A stretch of 42,354 bases of DNA from JANQKX01 sp039028695 (GCA_039028695.1 JBCCHN010000037.1:1-42354), one strand, 5' to 3'; numbered from the stretch's first letter, positions 15,106-24,402 are shown. Made by a program: numbers and translations. The notes: generated by a model not told the origin, from the letters alone.

Positions 15106-15939
15106 ATGGTGAGTGTGGAGCAGAGAACCGGAGAGCCGGCCATAAGGGCCTCCTTGCAGTATTTGGCCTCGGCGGAGGCCAAACCCGTCTTGCATGCCTC
15201 CGTTGGGGGTGGCGATACCACGCGCCATGAAGCCATCTATCAGGATCATACGGTCGATTTAATCAACGCCCGCGATCTGGCGGACCCACCGCGCCTCGAT
15301 CGAGAGGGATTTGCTCTGGTTCGGCACCAAAGCCAGGTCGAAGACTTTTTCGACAAACAGCAGGTCTCGGACATTTACGAAACTGAAGTCCAACAAATCA
15401 TCAAAGAAGCCACCGGTGCGGTGCAGGTTTTGGTCTTTGACCACACCCTTCGGGCCGATGCCCAAGACACTCAGGTCGAAAAAGGTATCCGGGAACCGGC
15501 TTGGTTCGTTCACAACGATTACACGCGCCGCTCGGCCCCTCAGCGTCTGCGGGATCACTTGCCGGCGGCGGATGCCGAATCCTTGCTCAGCCGGCGCTTT
15601 GCCATCGTCAATTGTTGGCGGCCGGTCGTTGGCCCTGTCCAAGCCACGCCTCTTGCGATTTGTGATGCCCGATCCGTTGCACCCAATGATCTGGTCAAGA
15701 GCGAACGCCGATCCAAGGATCGTGTCGGTGAAATCCTTCTCGCCCACTATAATCCAGCCCATCGCTGGCACTATTTTCCGGATATGGAGACGGACGAGGT
15801 TCTGCTTATTAAAACCTTCGACTCGGCGACCTCGAGTCATGAACCTGCGACCATACATGGGGCTTTTGTGGACCCGACCACCCCAGCGGGCGCTTTGCCG
15901 CGGCAGTCCATCGAATCCCGGTCTTTTGCCTTTTTTTGA
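15106..15939 (+). CDS. CmcJ/NvfI-family oxidoreductase (putative non-haem iron hydroxylase or desaturase)
   Basis: 277 residues from the ATG at 15106 (GGA about nine bases upstream; a GTG six bases earlier is an alternative). Family-like blocks: GFALVRHQSQVEDFFD, the HND of FVHNDYTRRSAPQRLR as a likely metal-binding pair, FAIVNCWRPVVGPVQATPLAICDA, and WHYFPDMETDEVLLIKTFDS near the end. The family includes cephamycin 7-alpha-hydroxylase component CmcJ and fungal secondary-metabolite enzymes (NvfI, EfuI) and the GA4-desaturase-like group; most bacterial members have no known substrate. It acts in the cytoplasm, as no signal peptide is seen. Lying 80 bp behind a methyltransferase, it may modify the same small molecule. 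The family call is fairly sure; the reaction is not. Confidence 0.75.
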   Translation: MVSVEQRTGEPAIRASLQYLASAEAKPVLHASVGGGDTTRHEAIYQDHTVDLINARDLADPPRLDREGFALVRHQSQVEDFFDKQQVSDIYETEVQQIIKEATGAVQVLVFDHTLRADAQDTQVEKGIREPAWFVHNDYTRRSAPQRLRDHLPAADAESLLSRRFAIVNCWRPVVGPVQATPLAICDARSVAPNDLVKSERRSKDRVGEILLAHYNPAHRWHYFPDMETDEVLLIKTFDSATSSHEPATIHGAFVDPTTPAGALPRQSIESRSFAFF

Positions 15940-16029
15940 TTGTGCCGTCTTCCCCCGGCTAACGCCAAAAAAACCCGCAAAATCAGCTTTTTTTCCGGAC
16001 TCTGAACCGATGGCGGTTGGCTCTTGAGG

Positions 16030-16049
16030 CCGGATAGGACAATATCCGG
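16030..16049. repeat. Perfect inverted repeat (7-bp arms, 6-nt spacer) upstream of solute-binding protein gene
   Basis: CCGGATA and TATCCGG flank GGACAA, about 55 bp before the start codon at 16104. The surrounding gap (15940-16103) has no T-run after this hairpin, so it is more likely a regulatory element or leader structure for the downstream gene than a terminator of the upstream one. Confidence 0.4.
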
Positions 16050-16103
16050 GCCAAGGCGTCGCGGGGACCCTGTAGCGAATTGCGATCAAAAAATGAGGCA
16101 AGA

Positions 16104-17765
16104 ATGCGCCCCGAAAAAGAACATGCCTACCTTCCCACTCTAAAATCCCAGCTGGCCGAACAGCGGATTAACCGCCGCGAGTTCCTGCGCACGGCGACCC
16201 TTTTGGGTCTGGGAGCCCCGGCGGCCTATGCTTTTGCGGTCAAGGTTGGGGGTGCCGCCCAGGCCGCTGGGTCGTCGGCGACGACAGCTGACCTGCCTCA
16301 GGGTGGTGATCTCAAACTAGGCATGCGGGTCATGGACATCTCCAGCCCCCATACCTTCAGCTGGCTCTGGGACAGCAACGTTGTCCGCCAGGTGACCGAT
16401 TACCTGACCCGGACCGGTCCCGACAATATTACCCGTCCCTGTCTCGTCGAATTTTGGGAGCCAAGCGAGGATCTTCGCACTTGGACCCTGACGCTCCGGC
16501 AAGGCTTAAAATGGCACAACGGGCGCGACTTCACGGCCGATGATGTGGTTTGGAACCTCAAGCGGGTTCTAGATCCAGACACAGGCTCTTCCGTCCTCGG
16601 GCTCATGAAAGGCTACATGCTCGACAGCGGGGCAGACGGACGTCTTCAGCTTTGGGACGCTGCAGCAGTTGAGCGCCTCGACGACCATCGGGTCCGCCTC
16701 AATTGCAAGGTGCCGCAACTCGCCGTGCCGGAACACCTTTTCCATTACCCTCTGCTCATCCTGGATCCTGAGGAAGGCGGATCTTTCGGGCCCGGATCGA
16801 ATGGCCTGGGGGCGTTTGAGTTGGTGGTGCATCAGGTCGGCGAAAGCGCGTTCTTGCGGGCCCGGAAGGATTATTGGGGTCGGGGGCCCTTTGTTGACAG
16901 CCTGGAATTCATTGACCTGGGCGACGATCCGACCGGCGAAATTCAAGCCATGGCGGCACAACGTCTGCATGGCGTGGATATCGTCGATATCTCGCAGCTT
17001 GAAGCCTTTAAGCTCATGCCGCACTTGCGGATGTACGAGGTGTCAACGGCTTCCACCGCGGTGGCCAGGGGCAAGATCACCGAAGCGCCCTTTGACGATC
17101 CTCGCGTCCGCAAGGCTTTGCGTCTGGCCATCGATACACGTTTGCTGCAGCAGTTGGTGCATGACGAACGCGGCGAACCGGCCGAGCACCACCATGTTAG
17201 CCCGGCGCATCCTGAATATGCGCCACTCCCCTTCGCGACACAGGACCTCGCCCAGGCCAAGGCCCTGCTGGCCGAGGCTGGACATGGCAACGGATTGGAT
17301 TTGGGAGTCATTGATTGCATTGCTTCGCCCAGTTGGCAGTTCAACGCGGTCCAGGCCATGGCCGAAATGTGGCGCGCCGTTGGGGTGCGGGTGCGAATCA
17401 ATCTCCTACCATCGACTGAGTTTTGGCAGGTCTGGGACAAGACCCGCTTCGGCTTCACCGGCTGGGTGCATCGCCCTTTGGGGATCATGACCTTGGGGCT
17501 GGGCTATCGCAGCGGCGTGCCCTGGAACGAGTCCGGCTACGCCAATCCCGAGTTCGATCGCCTTTTGACGGAGGCCGAGGGGCTTTTGGATGTGAACGAA
17601 CGCCGCGAGGTCATGGCCAAGTTACAGGCAATAATGCAGGACGACGGTCCCATTGTGCAGCCCCTTTGGCGCTCCGAGCTGACCTTCATGGACAAAAGAA
17701 TCAAGGGCTTTCAAATGCACCCCAGCACTTACATTTTCGCCAACGAGCTAGCACTTTCACCCTAG
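16104..17765 (+). CDS. Tat-exported ABC transporter solute-binding protein, family 5 (peptide/nickel type)
   Basis: 553 residues from ATG 16104, which has GAGG five bases upstream; an in-frame TTG at 16080 is weaker. Residues about 20-55 form a twin-arginine signal: NRREFLRTATLLGLGAPAAYAFA. The mature protein has family 5 features: the GGDLKLGMRVMD start, LRQGLKWHNGRDFTADDVVWNLKR (signature region), LVHDERGEPAEHHHVSPAHPEY, and FTGWVHRPLG. It would bind oligopeptides, nickel chelates, opines or similar in the periplasm. No ABC permease or ATPase gene occurs anywhere in the window, so it is an orphan. It is followed after 61 bp by a large sensor kinase, which raises the possibility that the pair senses rather than imports a ligand. 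Export by Tat implies that it folds before secretion. Confidence 0.9.
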   Translation: MRPEKEHAYLPTLKSQLAEQRINRREFLRTATLLGLGAPAAYAFAVKVGGAAQAAGSSATTADLPQGGDLKLGMRVMDISSPHTFSWLWDSNVVRQVTDYLTRTGPDNITRPCLVEFWEPSEDLRTWTLTLRQGLKWHNGRDFTADDVVWNLKRVLDPDTGSSVLGLMKGYMLDSGADGRLQLWDAAAVERLDDHRVRLNCKVPQLAVPEHLFHYPLLILDPEEGGSFGPGSNGLGAFELVVHQVGESAFLRARKDYWGRGPFVDSLEFIDLGDDPTGEIQAMAAQRLHGVDIVDISQLEAFKLMPHLRMYEVSTASTAVARGKITEAPFDDPRVRKALRLAIDTRLLQQLVHDERGEPAEHHHVSPAHPEYAPLPFATQDLAQAKALLAEAGHGNGLDLGVIDCIASPSWQFNAVQAMAEMWRAVGVRVRINLLPSTEFWQVWDKTRFGFTGWVHRPLGIMTLGLGYRSGVPWNESGYANPEFDRLLTEAEGLLDVNERREVMAKLQAIMQDDGPIVQPLWRSELTFMDKRIKGFQMHPSTYIFANELALSP

Positions 17766-17826
17766 AACGCCTCGTATGGCCAAAGCCCCGGGGTCGGCTC
17801 AAGCGCCCCATGATGGAGAGACAATC

Positions 17827-20800
17827 ATGTTGCGCATGCTTTCGATACGCGGCCGGCTCTACTGTTTGTTGGTGCTGTTAATTGGGTCTTTGGTGGCCAG
17901 CAATCTGGTGCTGATCCAGCAGGCCGTTACGCAAAGTCTCTTCATCAACGAACAGGCGCAAAATCTGGAACTGGTAGTGGCCGTAGACGAGGCGGTACAG
18001 ACTTTCGGTAACTTGAAATATTGGATCACCGATTATGCCGTCAGCCAGCGCAGCCTGTCCAAGAAAGAAGCCGAGGAAAATCGGGCTCAGCTAAACCGTC
18101 AGCTTTCAGCTTTTGGCGACATTGCACCCAATGCCGTGGCGGGCCTGACCGAGCAGGTCACGAAGCTGGTCGAAGCCAGCGACGCGGCGGCAGTGGCTCT
18201 CTCGGAAGGAAATCGACTTGTCGGCAATGCCAAGATTGCCCAGGGACGCAACCACATTTTGGCGGTGGATTCCCGTCTATCAACCTTCGTATCGGATGTC
18301 CGGGCCCAAGGCCTCGGCGTCGCTGCCGTCGCCTTGGCCCAAACCGATCAGGGAATTCGGACATCGGTTCTGATTGCCTTTATCGTAGCGGTCGCGACCG
18401 CCCTCATGACATGGTTTCTCGTGCGCTCCATCGTCTCCCCCCTAAAAAATCTAACCGCCGCGACCTTGGCCATGGTCGAAGGGAACATGGCAGTCTCCAT
18501 TCCTGACCAGGGTCGCGACGAGATCGGGGCCATGGCAAAGGTGCTCGCGCTTTTCCGCGACTCGGTTGCGCGCCGGGACAAGGCCGAAAAGGTGGAAGCC
18601 AAACTCCGCGAGGTGATTGAGAACATCTCTGAAGGTTTTGGGTTTTTTGACGCGGACGACCGACTTTACCTATCAAACAGAAACTTTCGCTCAGGCCTTC
18701 ATCCGGCAGATCACGGCCAGCCCGTTGATGAATCTGAATTGGAGGGTTTGAGCTTTGAAGAGGTTTTACGCAAGTCGGTCTCAGCGGACTTTATTGAAAT
18801 TGAAAAAGGGACCGAGGAAGCTTGGATCACCCATCGGTTATCTCAACATCAAAACCCCACCGGCCCAGTGCTTCAGAAGCGCACCGACGGCCGTTGGATT
18901 ATGATCAACGAGTACATCACCGAAGATCGCGGACGCGTTGCCATCTATCGAGACATCAGCGAGCTCAAGCACCGGGAAGAGAAGCTGCGCCTGCAAGCGC
19001 AAATCATCGAACAGCTTTACGATTCGGTGATCGTGGTGGATTTGCAGGGCCAGATTACCGATTGGAACCGGGCCGCCGAGCGTACCTTTGGCTACGGTAA
19101 GGACGAAATGCTCGGAAAAACCACGGCTAGTCTTTACCTGTCCAAGGAAGATGCCACCCGATACACCGCCGAGATGAAAAAGGAGATGGCCGAGACGGGC
19201 CGCTGGATCGGGGAATGTGAGAATCGCCGAAAAGATGGCTCGATTGTCTATCTTGAAGCTTTGACCTTTCAACTCCGTGATGACGATGGGAATGTGGTCT
19301 CCACAATTGGCGTCAATCGGGACATAACCCTGCGCAAGCAAGCCCAAGAGGCATTGCGCCAAAGCGAGAAGCGTTTGACCGCGGTGGTGGATAATATGCC
19401 CGCCACGGTCTATTTGCGAGATCGAGAGGGTCGCTTAATCCTCATCAATAGAGACTACGAGAGCTTTCTCGGTCTCACCAAGGAGGAGGCGCGCGGCCGC
19501 CATCTCAACGATCTCTTGCCGGCTCATATTGCCGACGAGGCCCTGGATCACGACCGAGAAGTGATCGAGAAAGGGGAAACCGTAGAGCGCGAGTTCTTCC
19601 TTTCCCATCCCGGTGCGGACGGTCGCCAAGAGCGGGCACAGGTTTCCATCAAATTTCCCATCTTTGATGCCGAGGGTAATGTCACCTCCGTGGGCGGTGT
19701 CGAGCTAGACATTACCGAACGCAAACGCATCCAGGAGGAACTGCAAAGAGCCAAAGAGCAGGCCGAGGTGGCCACCAAGGCCAAGAGTCAGTTTTTGGCC
19801 AATATGAGCCACGAATTACGCACCCCGATGAACGCGATCATCGGCTTTACCCGTTTGGTCATGCGTCGCTCTGGGGACAGCTTGCCGCAACAGCAGCGCG
19901 ACAACTTGGACAAAATCCTAGTGAGTGCCGACCATCTTTTGTCCCTAATCAACAGTGTTCTGGATCTGTCGAAGATTGAAGCGGGGCAAATGGAGGTTAG
20001 TCTGTCGCGCCTGGAAGTCGCGCCTCTCGTGGAACGCTGTTTGCGCACCATGGAGCCCTTGTTCCAGGAAAAGGGGCTGACCCTGACCCGGCAAATCGAC
20101 CAGGGCCTTTTGCCGATCGTGTCGGATGATGAAAAGCTGATGCGGGTCTTGCTGAACTTGCTCAGTAATGGGGCAAAGTTCACCGAGGCCGGTGGGGTCA
20201 CCATGGCGGTCTACGAGAGCCAAGAAGGAGTTGTTCTCGAGGTAAAAGATACCGGCGTTGGCATTCCCGAGGACGAGTTGGCCAAGATTTTCGAAGAGTT
20301 CCACCAGATCGACAGTTCCAGTACCCGCAAGGAAAGCGGTACTGGCCTTGGCTTGTCCATTACCCGTGATTTGGTCCGCCTCATCGGCGGGCGTATCGAG
20401 GTGGAAAGCCAGCTCGGTCTGGGGTCCAGTTTTAGGGTAATCTTACCCAGGGCCACACTCAACGAACGCTTGGCCCGCCATATACCCGACAGCAAAGCCA
20501 AGACTGATCCTGAATCGGATTTCTCCGATGTTTCCGTGGGATTTAAGGACTTGGTTTTGGTCATCGACGATGATCCGAATGCAATCTACCTACTGCGGGA
20601 AAATCTGGCAGACGCGGGCTATGGTGTTATTGGGGCCTCCAACGGGCGTGAGGGGCTTTTAAAAGCCAAAGAAATTAAGCCCGTCGCCATCGTGCTCGAT
20701 ATCCTCATGCCTGAAATGGATGGATGGAGTGTTTTGACGGCTCTGAAGTCGGACTCCATCACCCGCTCGATCCCCGTGATAATCCTCTCGATCATGGATC

Positions 20801-21285
20801 AAAAGGACCAGGGTTATCAGCTTGGCGCCTATGACTATCTCTTAAAGCCTATCGACCGAGATGCCATGGTCGAAACTCTCGCCGCCCTTAAACCTCAGCG
20901 CCGAACTCTTCTCCTCGCGGATGACGATCCGCAAATGGCCGACATTGTCGGGCAAATTTTGGATGAAGAGGACTATCAGGTCGAGGTGGTGAATTCGGGC
21001 AAGGAAGCCCTCGCGGCGCTTGAGGCCCGCCGGCCCGAAGCCTTGCTTTTGGATTTGCTCATGCCCGAGATGGATGGCTTTGATGTTCTCGATGCTATCC
21101 AGCAACGACCGGACTGGCAGGAGCTTCCGGTCATCATCTTGACGGCCAAGGATTTAACCCATGAGGAGCGGCAAACTCTGTCCCACCGGGCGCGGGCCGT
21201 CATCGAAAAACAGCGCCTGGACCGAGAGACTTTGGTGTCTAACTTGGAGCGGCTGCTCGCCCACCACGCTCCCAAGACTCCTTAA
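17827..21285 (+). CDS. Large hybrid sensor histidine kinase with three PAS-like domains and two receiver domains
   Basis: 1152 residues from ATG 17827 (GGAG eight bases upstream). Order: membrane segment 1 (about 8-32); a periplasmic helical region of about 140 residues; membrane segment 2 (VLIAFIVAVATALMTWFLV, about 180-198); HAMP; a first PAS-like domain (ENISEGFGFFDADDRLYLSN); PAS (DSVIVVDLQGQITDWNRAAERTFGY); PAS (DNMPATVYLRDREGRLILIN); the phospho-acceptor box SHELRTPMNAIIGF at about residue 660; an ATPase domain (NLLSNGAKF, DTGVGIP, GTGLGLS); receiver 1 (VIDDDPN, phospho-Asp in IVLDILMPEMDG); and receiver 2 (ADDDPQM, LLLDLLMPEMDG). It lacks an HPt and DNA-binding domain, so it must pass phosphate to other proteins. 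It probably senses a periplasmic signal together with the binding protein encoded just upstream. Confidence 0.93.
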   Translation: MLRMLSIRGRLYCLLVLLIGSLVASNLVLIQQAVTQSLFINEQAQNLELVVAVDEAVQTFGNLKYWITDYAVSQRSLSKKEAEENRAQLNRQLSAFGDIAPNAVAGLTEQVTKLVEASDAAAVALSEGNRLVGNAKIAQGRNHILAVDSRLSTFVSDVRAQGLGVAAVALAQTDQGIRTSVLIAFIVAVATALMTWFLVRSIVSPLKNLTAATLAMVEGNMAVSIPDQGRDEIGAMAKVLALFRDSVARRDKAEKVEAKLREVIENISEGFGFFDADDRLYLSNRNFRSGLHPADHGQPVDESELEGLSFEEVLRKSVSADFIEIEKGTEEAWITHRLSQHQNPTGPVLQKRTDGRWIMINEYITEDRGRVAIYRDISELKHREEKLRLQAQIIEQLYDSVIVVDLQGQITDWNRAAERTFGYGKDEMLGKTTASLYLSKEDATRYTAEMKKEMAETGRWIGECENRRKDGSIVYLEALTFQLRDDDGNVVSTIGVNRDITLRKQAQEALRQSEKRLTAVVDNMPATVYLRDREGRLILINRDYESFLGLTKEEARGRHLNDLLPAHIADEALDHDREVIEKGETVEREFFLSHPGADGRQERAQVSIKFPIFDAEGNVTSVGGVELDITERKRIQEELQRAKEQAEVATKAKSQFLANMSHELRTPMNAIIGFTRLVMRRSGDSLPQQQRDNLDKILVSADHLLSLINSVLDLSKIEAGQMEVSLSRLEVAPLVERCLRTMEPLFQEKGLTLTRQIDQGLLPIVSDDEKLMRVLLNLLSNGAKFTEAGGVTMAVYESQEGVVLEVKDTGVGIPEDELAKIFEEFHQIDSSSTRKESGTGLGLSITRDLVRLIGGRIEVESQLGLGSSFRVILPRATLNERLARHIPDSKAKTDPESDFSDVSVGFKDLVLVIDDDPNAIYLLRENLADAGYGVIGASNGREGLLKAKEIKPVAIVLDILMPEMDGWSVLTALKSDSITRSIPVIILSIMDQKDQGYQLGAYDYLLKPIDRDAMVETLAALKPQRRTLLLADDDPQMADIVGQILDEEDYQVEVVNSGKEALAALEARRPEALLLDLLMPEMDGFDVLDAIQQRPDWQELPVIILTAKDLTHEERQTLSHRARAVIEKQRLDRETLVSNLERLLAHHAPKTP

Positions 21286-21308
21286 CGCCGCCAACGTGGA
21301 AGGACCCT

Positions 21309-21695
21309 TTACATGTCCTCCGGGTCAATCCCGGGTACTTCGGTGATGCCGGCGCGCTGCTTCCAATCCACTGGGTGGGCTGCATAAAAGATCACGCACT
21401 TATCGTCGGCTTCATAAAAGATGTCGTTGTCCTTGGGGACGAGCATCATGTCCCCTGGATTGAGCACATAGGACTCGCCGTCGCAGACAAGACGAAAGGT
21501 ACCTTGATGGCAGTAGATGAGTTCATCGCAGGTCAAACGCCAAGGCACGGAAACCTTGTTTAAGAAGTTCAGCCCACCGGCCATGCTCTCGTTATTTCTA
21601 ACCGTGGCCCAGGGTTTGATATAAGTTTTGCCCTCGGGCAGATTGTCCAGCCGGTGCTGGATTTCCGACAACTCAAATACGATCGGTTTTGCCAT
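21309..21695 (-). CDS. Cupin-domain protein (EutQ-like)
   Basis: 128 residues from the ATG at 21695, which has AAGGGA upstream; the frame extends further but without a good start. A single beta-barrel is visible: MAKPIVFELSEI, IKPWATVRNNESMAGGLNF, the cupin strands LTCDELIYCHQGTFRLVC and YVLNPGDMMLVPKDNDIFYEA, then FYAAHPVDWKQRAG. A metal site could use the Glu of CDELIYC with His 'CHQG', but the usual two-His pattern is incomplete. It resembles the cupins found in ethanolamine (EutQ) and other amine-degradation clusters. It is last in a minus-strand run after the VOC protein (29 bp gap), so a role in handling an intermediate of the same pathway is inferred. Confidence 0.78.
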   Translation of the reverse strand: MAKPIVFELSEIQHRLDNLPEGKTYIKPWATVRNNESMAGGLNFLNKVSVPWRLTCDELIYCHQGTFRLVCDGESYVLNPGDMMLVPKDNDIFYEADDKCVIFYAAHPVDWKQRAGITEVPGIDPEDM

Positions 21696-21724
21696 TTTCT
21701 TTTCCCTTGTTTGAATACGATGAG

Positions 21725-22144
21725 TTACCAAATGGGCTCGTTCAGCTCGACCTTGTAGCCATCCGGGTCTTCCACGAAGGCGATGTTGCGCGTGCCGTGT
21801 TTCATGGGGCCTGGTGCCCGGGTGATTTTGATGCCGGCCTCGGCCAGTTTGTCGCATGCGACAAAAATGTCCGGCACTTCAAAGGCCAGATGGCCCCATC
21901 CGTTTCCCTTCTCGTAGTCGTCTTCCTGGTCCCAGTTACAGGTTAGCTCGATCGTCGGGTGAGTCGCTTCTTCCCCGTAACCGATAAAGGTGTTGGTGAA
22001 ACGCCCATCCGGATAATCGGTGTTGCGCAGGACCTTCATGCCCAGAATATCGCAATAAAAGATCAGGGATTTTTCCAAGCTGCGAATGCGTATCATGGTG
22101 TGGGAAATGCGGTACCCCGCATTGCTGTTTTCTTGTTCACTCAC
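21725..22144 (-). CDS. VOC-family glyoxalase/lactoylglutathione-lyase-like protein
   Basis: 139 residues from GTG 22144, preceded at eight bases by GAGGAG. It shows the glyoxalase I pattern: GYRISHTMIRIRSLEKSLIFYCDILGMKVLR, then YPDGRFTNTFIGYG, IELTCNWD, GHLAFEVPDIFVACDKL, and the final FVEDPDGYKVELNEP. Expected metal ligands are the His of SHTMIRI, the Glu of TIELT, the His of WGHLAFEV and the Glu of VELNEP, all present. Genuine glyoxalase I condenses methylglyoxal with glutathione. Given the demethylation genes beside it, it could instead detoxify a related aldehyde, but the full metal set makes the standard reaction possible. Confidence 0.85.
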   Translation of the reverse strand: MSEQENSNAGYRISHTMIRIRSLEKSLIFYCDILGMKVLRNTDYPDGRFTNTFIGYGEEATHPTIELTCNWDQEDDYEKGNGWGHLAFEVPDIFVACDKLAEAGIKITRAPGPMKHGTRNIAFVEDPDGYKVELNEPIW

Positions 22145-22199
22145 GACTATTACTCCTCGGTTCCTAAATCGGGTGATCGTTAAAGGCACAAAAATAAGT

Positions 22200-23324
22200 T
22201 TACCGCACGGCGTCCGCTACCATTTCCTGAAACCGTCGAACCGAATCCTCCCAGTGAGGAGAAAGCGCGCCACCGTCCGCAGCGACGGGCGAGGCGCGCC
22301 CCCGTTGCAAACGTTCGCACATGGCGTGATCTTCCAGATGGACGGAGGTCCAGAGTTCCTTGAGGGCGACCACCTCGGCTTCAGGCCGTTCGTGACCGTC
22401 GATCAGATAGATGGCGCGCCGTTGCTGTGTCAGGCCAGGTGTCATCGGCTGGTGCAGGTAAACCCCCACTTGGTCCGGCGCATAACAGCCGCAGACGAAA
22501 CTGGGAAACAAGGTCAGGTAACGCGAACTGACGGCCAGGCTGTTAGATTTTCCGTTAGACTTGCCGCGTTCTTTCGAGATGTTCACGGCGCTACCCAGAC
22601 ATCGTCCGTCGATGACGGTGTGGTGGTCCCTTAAGGGCTGGTCGGTTGTGGTCTTGTGCACATACTGGACGTGGTAGGGCTCAATGAAATTCTCCATGAG
22701 GAATTTCCAATTGGTCGCCACCGCGCCAAAATCGATGGTTGCCACTGGTACCAGCCGCTCAAGGGCAATGCCCGAGAGCTGATCCAGCAAATTGGCGGCA
22801 TAGTCTTCAAAGGCCGGGGCCTGGCCGTCCAGGTTGACAAAAATCCAGTCGTGCAGCACGTGAAAACGAACCGGTATCAGGCCGTTTTGGCCCGGGTCGA
22901 ATCCAGAGGGTGTGTGGGCTTTGGGGCCGCCGAAAAAGGGCGTTGATTTTAGGCAACCCTTTAGATCGTAGGTCCAGTGGTGATAGGGGCAGGTTATGCC
23001 CCGCTCGAAATGCTGGGCTTGATCCACCAATTCCAAACAGCGGTGGCGGCAAACATTATGGAAGACGCGAACAGCCCCGTCGGCATCCCGCAGCATCAAG
23101 AGAGGGCGCCCCGCCACCCTTGTGGGAATGGCATCCCCGGGCCGGGTGAGTTCGTGGACAAAGCCGGCCAGCACCCAACTCTTTGGAAAAAGCTGATCCA
23201 TCTCCTGCCGCCAAAAGGCTTTTTCGGTATAAGCGCTGGCTGGCAAGCCCCGTTTAACGACATCATCCTCATCGAATGGGCTAAAAAAGCCTTCGGCAAG
23301 GCGCCTATCTTGCTGCTCTCCCAT
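22200..23324 (-). CDS. Rieske non-haem iron oxygenase, alpha subunit (GbcA/CntA-like)
   Basis: 374 residues from ATG 23324 (GGAG nine bases upstream); an ATG at 23339 lacks a site. Rieske ligands: C92-x-H94 in NVCRHRCLEL and C112-x-x-H115 in ITCPYHHWTYD. Catalytic iron histidines H218 and H223 lie in ENFIEPYHVQYVH. This pattern is like the quaternary-amine oxygenases that oxidatively remove a methyl group or cleave a betaine-type substrate. The gene sits between a LysR regulator and a VOC protein, downstream of an MttB-family methyltransferase on the same strand, all consistent with methylated-amine breakdown. No ferredoxin reductase partner is found nearby. Substrate unknown. Confidence 0.88.
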   Translation of the reverse strand: MGEQQDRRLAEGFFSPFDEDDVVKRGLPASAYTEKAFWRQEMDQLFPKSWVLAGFVHELTRPGDAIPTRVAGRPLLMLRDADGAVRVFHNVCRHRCLELVDQAQHFERGITCPYHHWTYDLKGCLKSTPFFGGPKAHTPSGFDPGQNGLIPVRFHVLHDWIFVNLDGQAPAFEDYAANLLDQLSGIALERLVPVATIDFGAVATNWKFLMENFIEPYHVQYVHKTTTDQPLRDHHTVIDGRCLGSAVNISKERGKSNGKSNSLAVSSRYLTLFPSFVCGCYAPDQVGVYLHQPMTPGLTQQRRAIYLIDGHERPEAEVVALKELWTSVHLEDHAMCERLQRGRASPVAADGGALSPHWEDSVRRFQEMVADAVR

Positions 23325-23413
23325 GATCCTGTCTCCCATGAGGGTGCATCCAATCTGCTATTGGATGGCTAGCATTTAGCGACGGTAGCCTGGAATAGCC
23401 CAAAATCCAAATG

Positions 23414-24313
23414 TCACTTTTTCATTTCATCATGAGGAAAATTCATATCTATCTGCTCCAATATCCATTGTCGAAAGGCCGCCACCCTTGGGGTCGCCGT
23501 CTCCTCTCGTGGAATAACCAAATAGTAGGCATAGCTGGTCAAGTGTTGGGGAAAGGGGCAAACTAGTGCGCCCGATTGAATCTCCTCACCCATCAGCTCC
23601 GGACAAATAAGGGCGAAACCGGCACCCTCGACGGCGGCTTGCTGGCGCACGTTGGTATCCTCGTAAAACTCGTTGCGCACTGGTTTTAGCGGGGACGCGC
23701 CAGTCAGGGCCAGCCAGTCCTGCCAGGAGCCTTCATCACTCTCATGCAACAAAGTGTGGCGTGTGAGCAGCGCCGGATCATTGGGGCAGCTTTCTCCCTT
23801 GAGCAGCTTGGGGCTACAGGCCGGCGTCAGGTTGCCGTTGAGCAGGGCTGCGCTGCCAGCCGGTTTCGCCGCTTCATGGCACCACTCGATGGACACGTGA
23901 ATGGAGGGGTCAGAAAAGTCCGCCGGCGCATTGCTGTGATGGAACCGCAGGTCAAATCCGGGATGGCTTTGCCAAAAGCTGGACAGGCGGGGCGCCAGCC
24001 ATTTGGAGGCAAAATGGGATCTTAGCCAGATCCCCAGCGGAGCGGCATCCTCGCCGTTGCGGACCCGCGCAACACCCTTTTTTATCAGGGCCATGGCTTG
24101 TTCAAGGTCTTGATAAAGGTGGCCACCGGCCCTATTGGGAACCGCCCCCGAGCCTCGCCGGTCCAGCAACTTGGTGCCCAGAAAATCCTCCAAGTGACGA
24201 ACCTGGTGGCTCACCGCCGACTGGGTGACGCCAAGCTCCTCCGCGGCCATGGTGAAGCTGCCGGTTCGGGCGACGGCTTCGAAGGATTGCAGGGCTTTCA
24301 GCGGCGGTAACAT
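23414..24313 (-). CDS. LysR-family transcriptional regulator, GcvA type
   Basis: 299 residues. The N-terminal winged helix is clear: LPPLKALQSFEAVARTGSFT, then AAEELGVTQSAVSHQVRHLEDFLG, with the LDRRGSG turn and AGGHLYQDLEQAM linker helix. The rest is a periplasmic-binding-like effector domain (IHVSIEWCHE, HTLLHESDEGSWQDWL, GAGFALICPELMG). GcvA-type regulators of this build often control amine, glycine or betaine genes. It lies inside a minus-strand run with 89 bp on either side, to mttB-like upstream and Rieske downstream. It probably activates its own cluster; the effector is unknown. Confidence 0.92.
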   Translation of the reverse strand: MLPPLKALQSFEAVARTGSFTMAAEELGVTQSAVSHQVRHLEDFLGTKLLDRRGSGAVPNRAGGHLYQDLEQAMALIKKGVARVRNGEDAAPLGIWLRSHFASKWLAPRLSSFWQSHPGFDLRFHHSNAPADFSDPSIHVSIEWCHEAAKPAGSAALLNGNLTPACSPKLLKGESCPNDPALLTRHTLLHESDEGSWQDWLALTGASPLKPVRNEFYEDTNVRQQAAVEGAGFALICPELMGEEIQSGALVCPFPQHLTSYAYYLVIPREETATPRVAAFRQWILEQIDMNFPHDEMKK

Positions 24314-24402
24314 GACGATGGCGCCCTCCTCGTGGATTAGCCGCTTGAATTTAATTCATGTTCTCTCGGTCGCCAAAAGGAATCGGGCACCCGGCCCATG
24401 GG

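Noticed and set aside
15259..16101. 280-residue minus-strand frame opposite the CmcJ-like gene
   Set aside because: No family signature; the plus-strand frame shows the CmcJ/NvfI blocks and sits in line with neighbours.
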